From Dysosmobacter acutus (lineage in GTDB: Bacteria > Bacillota > Clostridia > Oscillospirales > Oscillospiraceae), in assembly GCF_018919205.1 (NCBI RefSeq), contig NZ_JAHLQN010000001.1, positions 2,976,001-3,040,000 of the forward strand: a stretch of 64,000 bases of DNA, given 5' to 3'. The notes under the pieces were generated by a model, which saw nothing but the letters and a program-made list of their open reading frames with translations, was not told where the DNA came from and did no database searches. The position numbers and the translations under genes are program-made. This document shows, one piece after another, positions 25,801-35,200 of the stretch. Position 1 is the first letter of the stretch. The number at the start of each line of letters is the position of its first letter.

Positions 25801-27251
25801 CCAACGATGTCCCCATCGTCAAAGGGATCGCCGCACTCGGGGCAGAACTTGGGGGGATGCTTGGGGTCGGCAGGCTCCCAGCCGCACTTGTCACATTTAT
25901 ACTGGGGGACGCCGGCGGGCTTTTTCGCGCCGCACTCAGAGCAGAACTTGCCCTTGTTCACCGCGCCGCAGGCACACGTCCAGCCGTTGTCCGTGACAGC
26001 GGGCTTGGGGCTGCCGCACTCGGGGCAGAACTTGCCGGTGGCGGTGGCACCGCAGGCGCACTTCCAGCTATCACCCGCGGGCTTGGGCTCAGGCTTCTTG
26101 CTGCCGCAGTTGGGGCAGAAGTTGCCGGTAATGCCGCTCTGGCCGCAGCTGCAAGTCCAGCCCTGTACGGCGGGGGCCGGAGCGGGAGCGGGCTGCGCCG
26201 CCTGCTGCTGCATCTGCATCTGTTGCTGCTGCATCTGTTGCTGCTGACCCATCTGGAAGAGGTTCTGTGCGTTCATGCCGCCCGCCTGACCTGCCATGCC
26301 CATGCCCATAAAGGCCATGGCGGGGCCTGCCCCTGTGTTGGCGGCTGCCGCTTTCATCGCGTCGCCCTGCGAGCCGACAAGGTGCGCCGCCGCGCGGGTG
26401 GGATCCATGAAGGCCGCGTTGCGCTGCAGCTCCTTGATCATCTGCTCGTCTTCCTCGTTGGCCTTCACACTGGAAACGCCGAAGGAAACGATCTCCATGC
26501 CGCGGAGGTCACGCCACTTTCCGGAAAGCTGCTCATTGAGGGCGTCCGCCAGCTCCAGGGTATGGCCGGGCAGGGCGGAGTAGCGGATCCCCATTTCGCT
26601 GATCTTTGCAAACGCGGGCTGAAGCGCGGTCAGCAGCTCGGTTTTCATCTGGCCCGCGATATTTTCGGTCTTATAGTCCTCGCTGACGTTGCCGCAGACA
26701 TTGGTGTAGAACAGCAGCGGGTTTTTCAGCCGGATGCTGTACTCGCCGAAGCAGCGGATGCCGATATCCAGATCGATGCCCGCGCGCTGGTCCACCACGC
26801 GGAAGGGTACGGGACTGGGCGTGCCGTACTTGTTGCCTGTCAGCTCCTTGGTGTTGAAGTAGTAGATGCGCTGATCCTTGGGGGCTTCGCCGCCAAAGGT
26901 GAAGCGCTTGCCGATGTTGGCGAACACGTCCTTGACGCCATCGCCCAGATCACCGGAGAAGATGCTCGGCTCGGTGGACATATCGTAGGTGTATTCGCCG
27001 GGCTCTGCGCACACATCGACCACCTTGCCCTGCTCCACGATGAGCATGCACTGGCCGTCCGCAATGGCGATCACGCTGCCGTTGGTGATGATGTTGTCGT
27101 CGCCCTTGGTGTTGCTGGAGCGGCCTGTGACCTTTTTCCTGCCCTTGACCGCCAGTACATCCGAGGGGATGGCTTCGCAATAGAAGTATTCTTTCCACTG
27201 GTCGGCCAGCACGCCGCCGGCTGCGCCCAATGCCGCTTTAATGAGTCCCAT
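25797..27251 (-). CDS. SPFH/band-7 protein with four C-terminal zinc ribbons (YdjI-like)
   Basis: 484 residues from ATG 27251. The SPFH core spans ~20-330 (AIPSDVLAVKGRKKVTGRSS, DIGIRCFGEYSIRLKNPLLF, GMEIVSFGVSSVKANEEDE). A Met/Gln-rich linker follows. Four zinc ribbons end the protein (WTCSCGQ...CPNCGSKKP, WKCACGA...CPECGSPKP, WTCACGA...CSECGAKKP and YKCDKCG...CPECGDPF). This is the 'virion core/YdjI' family, which scaffolds membrane domains and works with YdjG and PspA in B. subtilis. Family members usually carry one or two ribbons, so four is more than usual. Confidence 0.9.
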   Translation of the reverse strand: MGLIKAALGAAGGVLADQWKEYFYCEAIPSDVLAVKGRKKVTGRSSNTKGDDNIITNGSVIAIADGQCMLIVEQGKVVDVCAEPGEYTYDMSTEPSIFSGDLGDGVKDVFANIGKRFTFGGEAPKDQRIYYFNTKELTGNKYGTPSPVPFRVVDQRAGIDLDIGIRCFGEYSIRLKNPLLFYTNVCGNVSEDYKTENIAGQMKTELLTALQPAFAKISEMGIRYSALPGHTLELADALNEQLSGKWRDLRGMEIVSFGVSSVKANEEDEQMIKELQRNAAFMDPTRAAAHLVGSQGDAMKAAAANTGAGPAMAFMGMGMAGQAGGMNAQNLFQMGQQQQMQQQQMQMQQQAAQPAPAPAPAVQGWTCSCGQSGITGNFCPNCGSKKPEPKPAGDSWKCACGATATGKFCPECGSPKPAVTDNGWTCACGAVNKGKFCSECGAKKPAGVPQYKCDKCGWEPADPKHPPKFCPECGDPFDDGDIVG

Positions 27252-27335
27252 AGTTCCTGTCTCCTTTTCTGTTTGGTTTTGTTTGAAATGGTTTTCTTGC
27301 AATGACTGCCGCTTCGCCGTCAGGGCGGCGGGACA

Positions 27336-28661
27336 CTATTCTGCCTCCGTCAGGAAGGTGTCTCCGCTGACAAAAAACGGATCCTGATCCGTAATGGGCC
27401 AGGTAAACCAGCTCTCGTCCCAGGGCCGCTTCATGAACAGACACAGCTTTGCCGTTTCCTCCGGAATCGTAAGAGAGAACCACTGGGGTTCGTTGATTCG
27501 GATCGTTCCCTCATACAGTACCGTATCCGTGATCCACTCACCCAGTGTGCCGTCCTCATTCTGCTCGGCTCTGCCCGTGCAGAACTGGATATCCGTCTCA
27601 TACCAGCGTCCCACCAGCAGCAGCTTGTTCTGCCCGCCTTTCTCCAGCGCGGTCATGGGGATCGCCGCAAGCGGCTGCGCCACCTCCGCAGGCGGGTCGC
27701 GCCAGTAAAACATCAGAGACTTATCGGGTTCGTCCGCCAGGGCCAGCGTCAGCGTCTCCGGCAGGAGGCTCTCTTCGCGGGTATAGATAGCGGTGCGGGC
27801 TGCCGGCGCGTTGTCCAGCTCATAGTATTGCCGGAGGTACAGGGTGTTCCGGTCCGTCAGGGTGACATAGTACTCCGTCTCAGAGTCTTCGGCGTAGAGC
27901 CGAGCGGACCAAAGCTCGTTGGGAAGGCCGTACATCAGCGGCTCATCCAGCTTTTCCGTCAGCAGGTTCTTCTCTGTCTCGTATTCCGGAGCGTCCGTAT
28001 CCAAAAGCCGGGCGTTGTGGTAGTCTGCATGCAGGGTATAGCCGCCCTCATCGTCGGACCACCAGCGCTCAATGTCCAGCAAAGAGGCCATGTGCATCTC
28101 CTCCGGGCTGAACTCGTCGCCCTCCACTTCACCGGCGCTCATCCGCCAGGTTCCCTCCAGATCCGCCATACAGAGCTCCCCGCCGGAAGCCGGCCGTTCC
28201 GCCGGCTCAAAATAGAAGCGGTTCCCGTAAGGGGTTTCCAGCATCACGGAGCCATCCTTCTCCTTGCGTCCGTCCATGGAGATAAAGCTTCCGTCAAGGT
28301 CTTCTCCGGTCAGCCGCAGGGCATTGTCCGCCCCCAGCCACCATTCGGCGTTTATCAGGTAGGAGGCGTAGCCAAAGCCCAACACCTCCCGGAACAGCGC
28401 GGTTCCGTCCTCATTGAGATAGAGGTCCGCCCACCATTTCTCAGTGGGCATGGCGCTGACCTCCGTGCGGCCGAAGGAGGGGTTGTAGGACTCGTGCCGC
28501 ACGGCGGTCCAATAAGTGGTGTCAAGCGGCGCAGGTATCGGCGGCGAGCTGCTGCCTCCCCCACTGGAGGTGGGATCGGTGGGGTCCGGCCGGCTGCCGC
28601 AGGCGCTCAGGCTGAGTGCCAGCAGCAGCGCCAGCACCAGCGTCAAACATCTCTTTCCCAT
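27336..28661 (-). CDS. secreted lipoprotein of unknown function
   Basis: 441 residues with signal peptide and lipobox LSLSACGSRPDP (Cys21), then a Gly/Ser/Pro linker (SSGGGSSSPPIPAPLDTTYW). The mature protein has repeating beta-rich units (GADNALRLTGEDLDGSFISM; ADLEGTWRMSAGEVEGDEFS) and resembles the lipoprotein at 17407 in style. No catalytic signature. Four bases separate it from the gene upstream, so translation may be coupled as no strong RBS is evident. Stop codon is TAG. Confidence 0.7.
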   Translation of the reverse strand: MGKRCLTLVLALLLALSLSACGSRPDPTDPTSSGGGSSSPPIPAPLDTTYWTAVRHESYNPSFGRTEVSAMPTEKWWADLYLNEDGTALFREVLGFGYASYLINAEWWLGADNALRLTGEDLDGSFISMDGRKEKDGSVMLETPYGNRFYFEPAERPASGGELCMADLEGTWRMSAGEVEGDEFSPEEMHMASLLDIERWWSDDEGGYTLHADYHNARLLDTDAPEYETEKNLLTEKLDEPLMYGLPNELWSARLYAEDSETEYYVTLTDRNTLYLRQYYELDNAPAARTAIYTREESLLPETLTLALADEPDKSLMFYWRDPPAEVAQPLAAIPMTALEKGGQNKLLLVGRWYETDIQFCTGRAEQNEDGTLGEWITDTVLYEGTIRINEPQWFSLTIPEETAKLCLFMKRPWDESWFTWPITDQDPFFVSGDTFLTEAE

Positions 28662-28665
28662 CGCG

Positions 28666-29151
28666 TCATGCCCACGGGTCCTGCGCGGCGGGGATGCGGA
28701 TGCCGCTCAAGGGGCTGGAATACTCCCACAAAAACCATTCCCCGGTAGAGGGCTTCTGCCGCAGCTTGATGGGACGGGGAGAATCCGCGCCTGCCGTCCT
28801 GAGAAATAGCCGGAGATAGCCCGGCTCCATGTCCTGGGGGCGGGGATCCGGCAGGACGTTCAGCACATAGGGCTGCGCGGGGGTATAGCTGTTTTCCGGC
28901 GCTGCGCCCTCAAAGTAGGCCAGAGGCAGATACTCCTTGCCCCGCAGACGGTCCCGCAGGAATTGGGTGTCGTAGGGCGTCATGGGGCGCGGTCCGCGCA
29001 GAATGTCCATGGCGGCCACACCCGCGTCCTTGTCCTTTATGTATAGGTTCAATGCGCACAGGAAGCATGCGCAGACCTGCTCGGGCGTCTGCCGGGGCAG
29101 GGCCTCAAATTCCGCCGCCGTATCCGGCAGATGGGTGAGTGTTACTTGCAT
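28666..29151 (-). CDS. unknown protein, first gene of the SPFH operon (DUF6935-like)
   Basis: 161 residues from ATG 29151 with AAAGGAAA upstream. MQVTLTHLPDTAAEFEALPR and the centre (VCACFLCALNLYIKDKDAGV, DILRGPRPMTPYDTQFLRDR) resemble cytosolic proteins I remember as DUF6935, found in Clostridia beside SPFH-type genes. It begins the long leftward operon and is separated from the SLH protein upstream by a hairpin. Confidence 0.6.
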   Translation of the reverse strand: MQVTLTHLPDTAAEFEALPRQTPEQVCACFLCALNLYIKDKDAGVAAMDILRGPRPMTPYDTQFLRDRLRGKEYLPLAYFEGAAPENSYTPAQPYVLNVLPDPRPQDMEPGYLRLFLRTAGADSPRPIKLRQKPSTGEWFLWEYSSPLSGIRIPAAQDPWA

Positions 29152-29199
29152 GATACTTTTCCTTTCTCCCATAATTTGCGTTTGCTTTGCGGGAAGAGT

Positions 29200-29228
29200 A
29201 TCCCCCGACCCATTTGGGGCCGGGGGAT
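29200..29228 (-). terminator. hairpin between the SLH protein gene and the SPFH operon
   Basis: Arms ATCCCCCGACC/GGCCGGGGGAT with one mismatch around a seven-base loop, just past the stop at 29240. Only a short T-poor tail follows, so termination is likely partial. Confidence 0.5.
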
Positions 29229-29239
29229 CCGGTGATCCG

Positions 29240-31612
29240 TTACCGATAGGTGCGGCTCCAGTTTTCGCTGCCGCCGGACTTGGTGTAGTCATGGCCGTTG
29301 GCGGCTTCCATGGCGTACCAGTATGCCCAGTGGCTCTCAGTCACGTCCGAGAAAGTGCGAAGCTCTTTGAGATGGCTGCGGATATAGCTCTGATCCGCGC
29401 TGCGTTCCAGCAGGCGGCAGGTGACCGCCGCCACCTCGGCGCGGGTGATGGGATTCTCCGGCTTGAAGGTCCCGTCGGAATAACCGGTGACCCAGCCGCG
29501 GGTGGCCGCGAAATTGATGTACCGGGCTGCCCAGTAGGTATCCGGCACATCGGTGAAGCTCTTGCTGCCCTGAGTCAGCTTTTCAAAGCGGCTGGCAATG
29601 GCGGCGAACTCGGCGCGGGTCACAGGGGCGTCGGGGCGGAAGCTGCCGTCCGAATAGCCGGTGATGATGCCGAACTGCCGCATATAGCCGATGTAGTTGG
29701 CCGCCCAGTAGCCCTTCGGCACATCGGAAAAGGTGTTGGAATCGGTCTTATCCGCCTCGATCCGCTCGGTGAGCAGGCGGGCGAACATGGTGGTCACTTC
29801 GGCGCGGGTCATGTCGCGCTCCGGTCCGAAGGTGCCGTCGGTGTAGCCCACCAGGAAGATGAAATGGTCGGTGCGGTTCAACTCCGCGGCCTTGCGGTTG
29901 ACGAAGGTCACAGGAGAATAGGCCTTGTCGTTCATCGTGACGCGGGAACCGCTGACGGTGAGGGTGTAGGTTTCATTGGAGAGCACATAGCCCTCCGGGG
30001 CTTTCTTTTCCAGCAGGGTATAGGTACCGCTGGAAACATCCGTAAAGCGCACAGTGCCGCTGGTGTTGGAGGTGGCCTGATAGGCCTCCCGGCCCCGGCT
30101 GTCCTCCAGCACAAAGGTGGCCCCGGCAAGGGCCTTGCCCTGAGCGTCGGTCTTGTTGGCCGTGATGGCCGCGCCGGTGGGAATGACGCTGGTATGGTAG
30201 GTATAGGTGTTGGTGAAGGTCATTTTCTCTCTCTGATCTTCCCTGTTATAGTCATAAAAGATGCCATTATCACTGACCTCTGCCGTGGCGGGGTAGAACT
30301 TAAAGGTATACTCCCGCTCGGGATCAGTCGGCGTTATATTGCCGGGGAAACCGCCCGGGAGAATAACGGTTCCGTCACCCGGCACGGAAGGGACCTGCTC
30401 GCGAGAGACAAACCAAACCTCGTCGGAGTAGCTCCAGTTGGCGGTACCGGCGTTCTTTTCCCGGACATAGAAGCCCTCGCAGACCAGCTCCCGCACCTGA
30501 TCCGCCGGGCCGGAAATGACCAGTTTGCCATCGTAATCGCCCACGCCGTTGGTGGTGACGTCGGCGGTGTAGAGATTGCCGTAATTTGTCAGATTACTGT
30601 TGCCTACATTAAAGATCTCCAGCTCGAAGGTCTCCCGGCCGGGAGCGGTGTTGCCGCCCAGCTTTACCGTCTTGGTGAAGGGGAGCTTATAGCTCGTGCC
30701 GTTGTAGATGTTGGTGAAGGGGGCTTTTTCCAGATAGTTTCCCGTTGTGGGATCTACGCCATGAAAGATATAACTGTGGGAGTCGTCATTGTTCATCATG
30801 TAGCTCACACGATACAGCGCGTCGTCATACGTCCAGCCGGCGGCGCTGCCCGCCCGTTCACGCAGATAAATGTCGTTCCGCCCGAAGCCGTCCTGGCTGT
30901 TGAGGTCCTCCGGAATTTTGAATTTCAGCGTATGCTCCGTAGTCCCTGCGCCGTTGGTGGAGATCTCCGCAGTGTCAAGAAGCCGATAGAGGGGAGTTGT
31001 TGTATCCTGATCCTCACCGTCGCCCATCAGCAGCTCAAAGGTAAAGGTCTCGCTGCCTGGGGCGACATTGCCGCCCTGGACGACGGTCTTTTCAATGGAA
31101 AGGGAGATTTCTACCTTCTCCACTGGCTTGTTGAAGAAGGTGGCGATGGTCGCGCCGTTCTTGTGGGGCGTTGCCACAATGTTCCACACAGAATTGGGAA
31201 TGATCGGCTTGACACTGAGAACATTTCCTTCGGCATCCGGCGTCCCGTACACCTCCACAGTGTATCGGTCCGCGGCTGCGACATAGCCGAAAGGAGCCTC
31301 TGTCTCGGCAAGCGTGTATGTACCGGGGGTGATGTTGGTATCAAAGGTGGCAATGCCGTTTTCGTCGGAGTAGGCGAATTTGCCCTCGCCGTTAGTACCC
31401 GGCATCGGGATCAGCTCAAAATGTGCCCCTTTCAGCGGGCTGCCGTTGTCATCTTTCTTCATCACGATCACGGAGAAGGAAATGGACTCCGGTATCGGAT
31501 CCCCCTCCAGTTGCGGCTCATCCGCCAGCGCTGTCGTGGGAAGCGTTCCCAGCACCATCACAAGACAGAGCAGGATGCTCAGGAGCCTCCCAGTGTTTTT
31601 CCGTTTTCTCAT
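29240..31612 (-). CDS. SLH-anchored surface protein with SpaA/Cna-B and pilin-type isopeptide domains
   Basis: 790 residues. Signal peptide (to ~31, ALADEPQ), an N-terminal SpaA-like prealbumin domain (VIVMKKDDNGSPLKGAHFEL), two Spy0128-type 'pilin isopeptide' domains introduced by TVVQGGNVAPGSETFTFELL and TVKLGGNTAPGRETFELEIF, a second SpaA/Cna-B domain (TANKTDAQGKALAGATFVLE), and three SLH repeats in the last ~190 residues (PERDMTRAEVTTMFARLL; PDAPVTRAEFAAIASRF; PENPITRAEVAAVTCRLL). It thus combines a stalk built on self-made isopeptide bonds with non-covalent anchoring to pyruvylated cell-wall polymer, not sortase. ATG overlaps the stop of the zinc-ribbon gene upstream. Confidence 0.88.
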   Translation of the reverse strand: MRKRKNTGRLLSILLCLVMVLGTLPTTALADEPQLEGDPIPESISFSVIVMKKDDNGSPLKGAHFELIPMPGTNGEGKFAYSDENGIATFDTNITPGTYTLAETEAPFGYVAAADRYTVEVYGTPDAEGNVLSVKPIIPNSVWNIVATPHKNGATIATFFNKPVEKVEISLSIEKTVVQGGNVAPGSETFTFELLMGDGEDQDTTTPLYRLLDTAEISTNGAGTTEHTLKFKIPEDLNSQDGFGRNDIYLRERAGSAAGWTYDDALYRVSYMMNNDDSHSYIFHGVDPTTGNYLEKAPFTNIYNGTSYKLPFTKTVKLGGNTAPGRETFELEIFNVGNSNLTNYGNLYTADVTTNGVGDYDGKLVISGPADQVRELVCEGFYVREKNAGTANWSYSDEVWFVSREQVPSVPGDGTVILPGGFPGNITPTDPEREYTFKFYPATAEVSDNGIFYDYNREDQREKMTFTNTYTYHTSVIPTGAAITANKTDAQGKALAGATFVLEDSRGREAYQATSNTSGTVRFTDVSSGTYTLLEKKAPEGYVLSNETYTLTVSGSRVTMNDKAYSPVTFVNRKAAELNRTDHFIFLVGYTDGTFGPERDMTRAEVTTMFARLLTERIEADKTDSNTFSDVPKGYWAANYIGYMRQFGIITGYSDGSFRPDAPVTRAEFAAIASRFEKLTQGSKSFTDVPDTYWAARYINFAATRGWVTGYSDGTFKPENPITRAEVAAVTCRLLERSADQSYIRSHLKELRTFSDVTESHWAYWYAMEAANGHDYTKSGGSENWSRTYR

Positions 31613-32034
31613 GTCGTTTCATCTCCTTCTGTTGAAATTCTTCCGGCTGCTTCGGCAGGAAACTCCCGCGGAGAGGAAGCTTCTCCTGCCACAACATCGC
31701 CGCGCACCTGCAATGCTTCCGCGCAGGCAGTGCATAGATCCAGATCCTCGCAGATCAGGAAGCAGCGGTCGCACACCAGTCTGCCGCAGACAGGGCATTG
31801 GCTGAAGATCTCTGAGGCTTCCGCCGCGGCCTTTTCCCGTGCAGCCGCCCGTTCCCGCTCGTAGAGCGTCCGGAACACCGCGCGCATCCCCTCTGTCTCC
31901 GGCTTTGTGCCGGCCTTGGAAAAGCGGACGGGGCTGCTGTGCCATGTTCTGCCGCACTCCTGACAGTGAAGGAGAAAGCGAAACTCCCCTATGGTAGAGC
32001 AGTCTCCCATCGCCTCCTTTATGACCTGCTTCAT
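31609..32034 (-). CDS. zinc-ribbon/treble-clef protein encoded with the SLH stalk protein
   Basis: 141 residues, ATG 32034 after GGAGGGA. N-terminal CQECGRTW and a central cluster CPVCGRLVCDRCFLICEDLD followed by CTACAEAL form at least two zinc-binding knuckles. It has no signal peptide and would be cytosolic. It resembles the zinc-ribbon proteins at 45511 and 45822 which also sit just upstream of an SLH gene, suggesting a small helper (perhaps assembly or regulation) associated with each surface protein. Coupled to the SLH gene by a four-base overlap. Confidence 0.65.
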   Translation of the reverse strand: MKQVIKEAMGDCSTIGEFRFLLHCQECGRTWHSSPVRFSKAGTKPETEGMRAVFRTLYERERAAAREKAAAEASEIFSQCPVCGRLVCDRCFLICEDLDLCTACAEALQVRGDVVAGEASSPREFPAEAAGRISTEGDETT

Positions 32035-32112
32035 GTGTAGTCCCTCCTCTCCGGCAGTTCTCCCGATTGCGGCTCTGTTGACTCTATCTCTACCAGTTTT
32101 CGCAGAAAAAAA

Positions 32113-32163
32113 ATATAGGCCTAAGTCCTGTTTTTCGGGCGGAACCGCAAAAACAGGACTTAG
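32113..32163 (-). promoter_or_regulatory. promoter module, copy 1 (hairpin plus TAGGCCTATAT)
   Basis: Perfect 15-base inverted repeat (32121-32135 and 32149-32163, arm CTAAGTCCTGTTTTT) overlapping a TAGGCCTATAT box (113-123) on the minus strand, before the 32034 gene. The same arrangement occurs at 37095-37141 before the next SLH gene, so it is probably a shared operator/promoter. TATATT is -10-like but no strong -35 is visible, fitting an activated promoter. Confidence 0.55.
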
Positions 32164-32217
32164 TCATAGACGGAACATACAAAAACCATCGGCATCTGCT
32201 GGGCGTTTTCAACAAGC

Positions 32218-32254
32218 AAAAGACGGAGGACGGTTTTTCCGTCCTCCGTCTTTT
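32218..32254 (-). terminator. intrinsic terminator of the Cys-rich SLH gene
   Basis: Perfect 16-base arms ending in TTTT either side of a five-T loop, 9 bases after the stop at 32263. Its core (GGAGGACGG/CCGTCCTCC) is identical to the hairpin at 37207-37229. Confidence 0.85.
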
Positions 32255-32262
32255 GATGAAGC

Positions 32263-35200
32263 TTACTTCACGCTGCGATAGATGAAGGTGACGATCTGTG
32301 CGCGGGTGCAGGTGGCGTCAGGGCTGAACGTGGTGTTGGTGGTGCCCTTGGTGACGTCCTCCTTGACGGCCCACAGCACCGCGTCAGCGTAGTAGGCGCT
32401 TGCCTTCACATCGGTGAAGGGATTGGCCGTGCCCGCTGCCGGAGACTTCTGAGAGCGCCACAGGAAGGTGACAATCTGCGCGCGGGAGCAGGTGGCGTCG
32501 GGGCTGAACATGGTATCGCTGGTGCCCTTGGTGATGCCCTGCTCCACGGCCCACAGCACCGCGTCATAGCAGTAGCTGCCAGCCTTCACATCGGTAAAGG
32601 GCATGACTGCGGACTTGGCGGCGGGGCTGCCTGCTGCGCGCCACAGGAAGGTGACGGCCTGCGCGCGGGTGCAGATGCCATCGGGGGAGAAGTGGGTCGC
32701 ATCAGTGCCGGTGGTGATGCCCTTTTCCACGGCCCAAATCACGGCGTCCTCATAGTAGGAGCCTGCGGGAACATCGGTGAACACGCCGCTCTGGGTGCTG
32801 CCGTCCATCTTCACGAAGACGGACTCGATGCTGTGGGGCCCCTTCACATTCTGGAATGTATAGGACGTCACCGCGCCCACGTCCTTGCCATCGACCAGCA
32901 CTCTGGCAATGGCGTAACCCTTGTCTGGGGTGATGGTGAAGGTCTGATCCTTGCCCTCACGGACACTGACACTGCCGGCGGGAGAGATGGAGCCGTTCAC
33001 GCCTGCGGTGGCCTTGATGGTGTAGTAGCTGTAGCCGCCTCCGCCGGAGCCACCGCCGATATACGTCCACTTGGCCGTCACGGTGACAGCGTGCGCCGGC
33101 ATCACAAAGCTGGCGGTCTCTTTCGAGGGATCGCTGATGGTCACATCCTCAGAAACCCAGCCGTTGAAAAGGGCATCGGTGCGGCTGTCAGCGGTAATGT
33201 TTACGCTCTCGCCCTGCTTGGCAGAAACCTTGTCAGCCTTACCGTCCTTGACAGTGATACTGTAAGTCTTTACGCCCACGTTCTGCGTCTGCACGTAGCC
33301 ACAGCCGGCAACCGTGCAGCTGCGTGTGCGGATACCTTCCACCGTTTCGGTAGGCTCAGTCACCCAAGTCCAATCCGTGTAGGTGTGGCCCTTGGTGTTC
33401 AGCTTTTCTGCACATTCTGCTTTGGTGCAGGCATTCCAGTGCTGGGTCTTGTCATGCTGCATCTCGCCTGCCTTGTGCTCATGCGGCAGAGCGGAGACCA
33501 CCTTGGCTTCGTAGAAATCCTCGCATTGGTCATAGCGGTACATAATAGCGCCGTGTTCTTCGGTAGGTTCAATTTCCTTGTAATATTTCCAACCGTCGCC
33601 CTTGTCAAACTCGTGCGGGCCGGGCTTGACACCGCTGAGATTGCCGGTCAGATCCGTTGCGCCGCAGTAACCGCACTGAGCGGCGTGCTGACTGGACGTG
33701 CCCACAGGATAGGTGTTGTCGATGACGGTCTCGCCGCCATACAGAGCCTGCAGCTCCTCGGGGATGGTGAACATAGCCGCGCCCTTCGGTAAGAGGGGAC
33801 AATAGTCTATCCATCTGTGTTTTCCGTCAGGGCTTGCCATGCCGTCCACACCGCCGGTGCCGGTGCACTCGGGCAGGATGTCGCCCACCTCGTATTCCTC
33901 GCTCGCCCAGCCGCAGATGGAGCAGACGTCCTTCACAACAGCCTTGGAGCTGGTGGTGGCGGCCGTGACGATCAGCGGCACCTTGCTGTGCTCGGTCTTT
34001 TCAAAGACGTTGATATCGTCGTCAAAAATCAGGGAGTGGGCGCTGCCGATACAGACGCGCCAGTGGTAGGTGTCATTATAAAGGGGGATCTCATTGGCAG
34101 GGGTGCCGTCCGGATGATAGGTCTGCACCGTATAGCCCTTGGCCAGCGTGTGCAGCACCTCGCCGGCAGCGGTGTTGGAGGTTTTGGTGTTGCCCTGGGA
34201 GTCGGTGACCACGCAGTACACCTTGTAATGCGGCTCCTCGGCGCAGGCGTTGGACCAAATCTCAATGGAGATAGAGGAGGTTTTTCCGCCCTCCTCATCA
34301 GAAACCGTCCGATAGAAGTTCTGGATGGATTCGGGGTCGCCGTCCTTGTAGGCGGCGTAATACCACTGATAGGTCAGGCCATCGCCCATGGCGGTGACGC
34401 TGAAGCTCATCTTGATGGGACCGAGCTCGTCGTCCCGCACCTTCACAGAGGTCTTATAGGGGTGGCTCTTGATGACGGGGGGCCTGACGTGGCCGCAGTC
34501 GGCGCACTTATGGGTGCCGTTGTAGCGGTGCGGAATAATATCACCCTCGGTTTTGTCGCAGGTGCGGCAGGTGAGCAGATGGCCGTTGTTGGTGTCCGTG
34601 CCCTCGTCCATATCCTGCCAATACAGATCGACGCACTCGAAGTTCACGTCGATGGTAACAGGAACTTCACCGGCGGGGTTTTTCACCACGCAGACAAAAC
34701 GGCTTAATGTCTTGTTGTCGTCCTTGCAGGTGGTAAGGTCATTGCCGAAGTAGTCCTGCACCTTGATACGCAGGCGGGCGTTGGTCTGACCGGTGAGCAG
34801 AACACCGCCGTCGCCTTCTTCGATGGCTTCTTCATACCACTGATATTCCAGGTTTTCGCCCGCCGCCGTAACATAAAGGTTCATGTAGACAGGGGCTGTG
34901 GAATCGGTCGGATGAACCTTGGGATTACGGCTGTAATCCAGAATTTCAGGTGCATCAACATCACAGAAGCCGCAGTCTGCGCAGTAGTGGTTGTTGATGT
35001 CATGCATAGCAATATTTATTTTTTTGCCGCAGGTATCGCAGTATCTGAAATGATAGCGGTCATCGTCATAGAAAAACGGGCCTGTGCCTGCACAGGTGTG
35101 CGAGGAAACCACGGGAATAGGTTCCGTTTTCATGGGGTACTTACAGGAATCACAGTAGAGTGTGCGTTCCCCTGTGGCTGTGGTTGTGGCAGGCTTGGTA

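Noticed and set aside
25857-27305. Long open frame opposite the SPFH gene
   Set aside because: Same reason: antisense to a gene with clear SPFH and zinc-ribbon content, low-complexity Ala/Val/Gly translation.
28982-31864. Very long open frame on the plus strand opposite the SLH stalk protein
   Set aside because: It mirrors the high-GC coding frame on the minus strand, has no fitting ribosome-binding site and no recognisable domain. The minus-strand gene has signal peptide and SLH repeats.
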